Source: an uncultured Clostridia bacterium (GTDB lineage Bacteria > Bacillota > Clostridia > Saccharofermentanales > Fastidiosipilaceae). Taken from it: DNA of 6,131 bases. A program made the position numbers and the translations under genes. Where the stretch lies: NCBI GenBank assembly GCA_947253135.1, contig CAMXYS010000093.1:1-6131 (forward strand), given 5' to 3'. Shown piece after piece: positions 5,681-6,131 of this stretch; position 1 is the first letter of the stretch, and each line of letters opens with the position of its first letter. A model generated the notes under the pieces. The model did no database searches, was not told the DNA's origin, and saw only the letters and a list, made by a program, of their open reading frames with translations.

Positions 5681-5964
5681 GTGAAAGAATGGCTTAAAGC
5701 AAGGTTTTTCGGGCACATACCCATCAGTGCCAAGGTCTTGCCTGACCTGCGAAAATCGTTAGGCGGGAACATATCAAAGGCATTTTGCCGGAGTGTTGAG
5801 TGGCCAGTTTGGATGTCATAAAAAAAGAATTTCACAATGCCATCAAAGGCGGTGAGGAGCAACCAGCGTTAAAGAGAGAAACACTAAAGTTCAAGAAGGT
5901 TCAAAATTGCACCCAAGCGATATTTCCGAGTGGATTGTATTCGTTTTGTTGTAGGATGCCATAA
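5681..5964 (+). pseudogene. Frameshifted unrecognised reading frame (decayed gene tail)
   Basis: Two overlapping frames look coding and join into one protein if a frameshift near 5800-5812 is assumed. Frame one, 5681-5821, begins VKEWLKARFFGH, includes PISAKVLPDLRKSLGG and ends in stop TAA 5819-5821. Frame two continues from about 5809, reads SLDVIKKEFHNAIKGG, then a Lys-rich part with LKFKKVQN, and ends CRMP at TAA 5962-5964. There is no convincing start or ribosome binding site. I do not recognise the family; a transposase tail is possible given the inverted repeat around its end, but this is unproven. Confidence 0.3.
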
Positions 5965-5989
5965 AAGGACGACAAAACGGATACAATCC
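5932..5989 (+). other. Long hairpin, 18-bp arms with one mismatch
   Basis: GGATTGTATTCGTTTTGT (5932-5949) pairs with ACAAAACGGATACAATCC (5972-5989), with one non-Watson-Crick (G-U/T-G type) position and a 22-base loop. Its 3' arm is the loop of the following terminator, and its loop holds the terminator's 5' arm. The two structures therefore compete or form a pseudoknot. Confidence 0.6.
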
Positions 5990-6006
5990 GGGGTCGTCCT
6001 TTTTTT
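5963..6006 (+). terminator. Rho-independent terminator
   Basis: AAAAGGACGAC (5963-5973) pairs with GTCGTCCTTTT (5993-6003) around a 19-base loop, and the arm runs into seven T (6000-6006). It begins at the stop of the decayed plus-strand frame (5962-5964), as expected for that gene's own terminator. Confidence 0.75.
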
Positions 6007-6096
6007 GTGTCTTGAAATCGTTGCTATGACAAGGTTTTAGGGCATAAGCGGAAACATGAAAGGGTGCAATTTGGACTTAATATCTGATTATTAAGC

Positions 6097-6131
6097 CTGT
6101 CTCTTATACACATCTCCGAGCCCACGAGACG
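6097..6131. other. Illumina Nextera (Tn5) adapter sequence, not genomic
   Basis: 6097-6115 is the complete 19-bp Tn5 mosaic end CTGTCTCTTATACACATCT. 6116-6130 continues as CCGAGCCCACGAGAC, the Nextera read-2 adapter extension, with one further base at the contig end. This is untrimmed library adapter. Genomic sequence stops at about 6096. Confidence 0.97.

Larger units (their letters stand above)
5901..6075. repeat. 14-bp imperfect inverted repeat flanking the terminator hairpins
   Basis: TCAAAATTGCACCC (5901-5914) and GGGTGCAATTTGGA (6062-6075) are inverted copies with 13 of 14 matching. They bracket 147 bases holding the end of the decayed frame and two hairpins. This could be one end of an insertion sequence with an internal copy, a miniature element, or a remnant. 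No target-site duplication is evident. Confidence 0.4.

Noticed and set aside
5482..5862. 126-codon minus-strand open frame
   Set aside because: It runs antisense through the end of the esterase fragment, the HVETV motif and the decayed plus-strand frame, has no ribosome binding site and no recognisable motif. The plus-strand readings are the better explanation.
1..6096. CRISPR array, tRNA or rRNA
   Set aside because: No regularly spaced repeats, cloverleaf-like segments or conserved rRNA stretches were seen on either strand.

Overview
The window reads as a chromosomal fragment of an anaerobic bacterium with AGGAG-type ribosome binding sites and moderate to low GC by eye. The membrane [4Fe-4S] protein and the CD1871A-type CXXC peptide fit strict anaerobes such as Clostridia or Synergistota. 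I cannot fix the taxon. The last 35 bases are not genome: they match the Illumina Nextera (Tn5) adapter, so the assembled contig really ends near 6096.

Layout. (1) 1-1631, minus strand: a compact three-gene operon made of a 48-residue CXXC membrane peptide, a NapH-like membrane protein with multiple Cys clusters, and a lipoprotein that runs off the left edge. The first two genes overlap, and 21 bases separate the second from the third. Together they look like a small membrane-bound redox module of unknown partner. (2) 1632-1906: a divergent intergenic region with a good plus-strand promoter, a perfect 14-bp palindrome and a 9-bp direct repeat at the predicted transcription start. (3) 1907-3532, plus strand: a 43-codon piece of deoxyribose-phosphate aldolase (its C-terminal tail only) with its own ribosome binding site, followed in the same frame by an SLC13/DASS-type permease. 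The permease is broken near its end by an in-frame TAG where a Trp codon is expected, and its last 35 codons remain intact. (4) 3533-3760: convergent intergenic space with a diverged copy of a permease segment and a hairpin terminator. (5) 3761-5008, minus strand: a complete metal-dependent amidohydrolase of the imidazolonepropionase/Xaa-Pro dipeptidase type with all metal ligands present. (6) 5009-6096: its promoter region, then remnants, all plus strand: the C-terminal third of an HSL-type esterase, a 14-residue tail like TrmA/RumA methyltransferases, and a frameshifted unrecognised reading frame ending in a strong terminator with an unusual overlapping hairpin.

How it fits together: the left third is an intact redox-type operon, and the amidohydrolase is the only other intact full-length gene. 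The remaining plus-strand material is mostly gene tails (DeoC, esterase, methyltransferase-like) and a permease with a premature stop, which suggests a region undergoing decay or repeated recombination rather than a working pathway. No CRISPR array, rRNA, tRNA or complete insertion sequence is visible.
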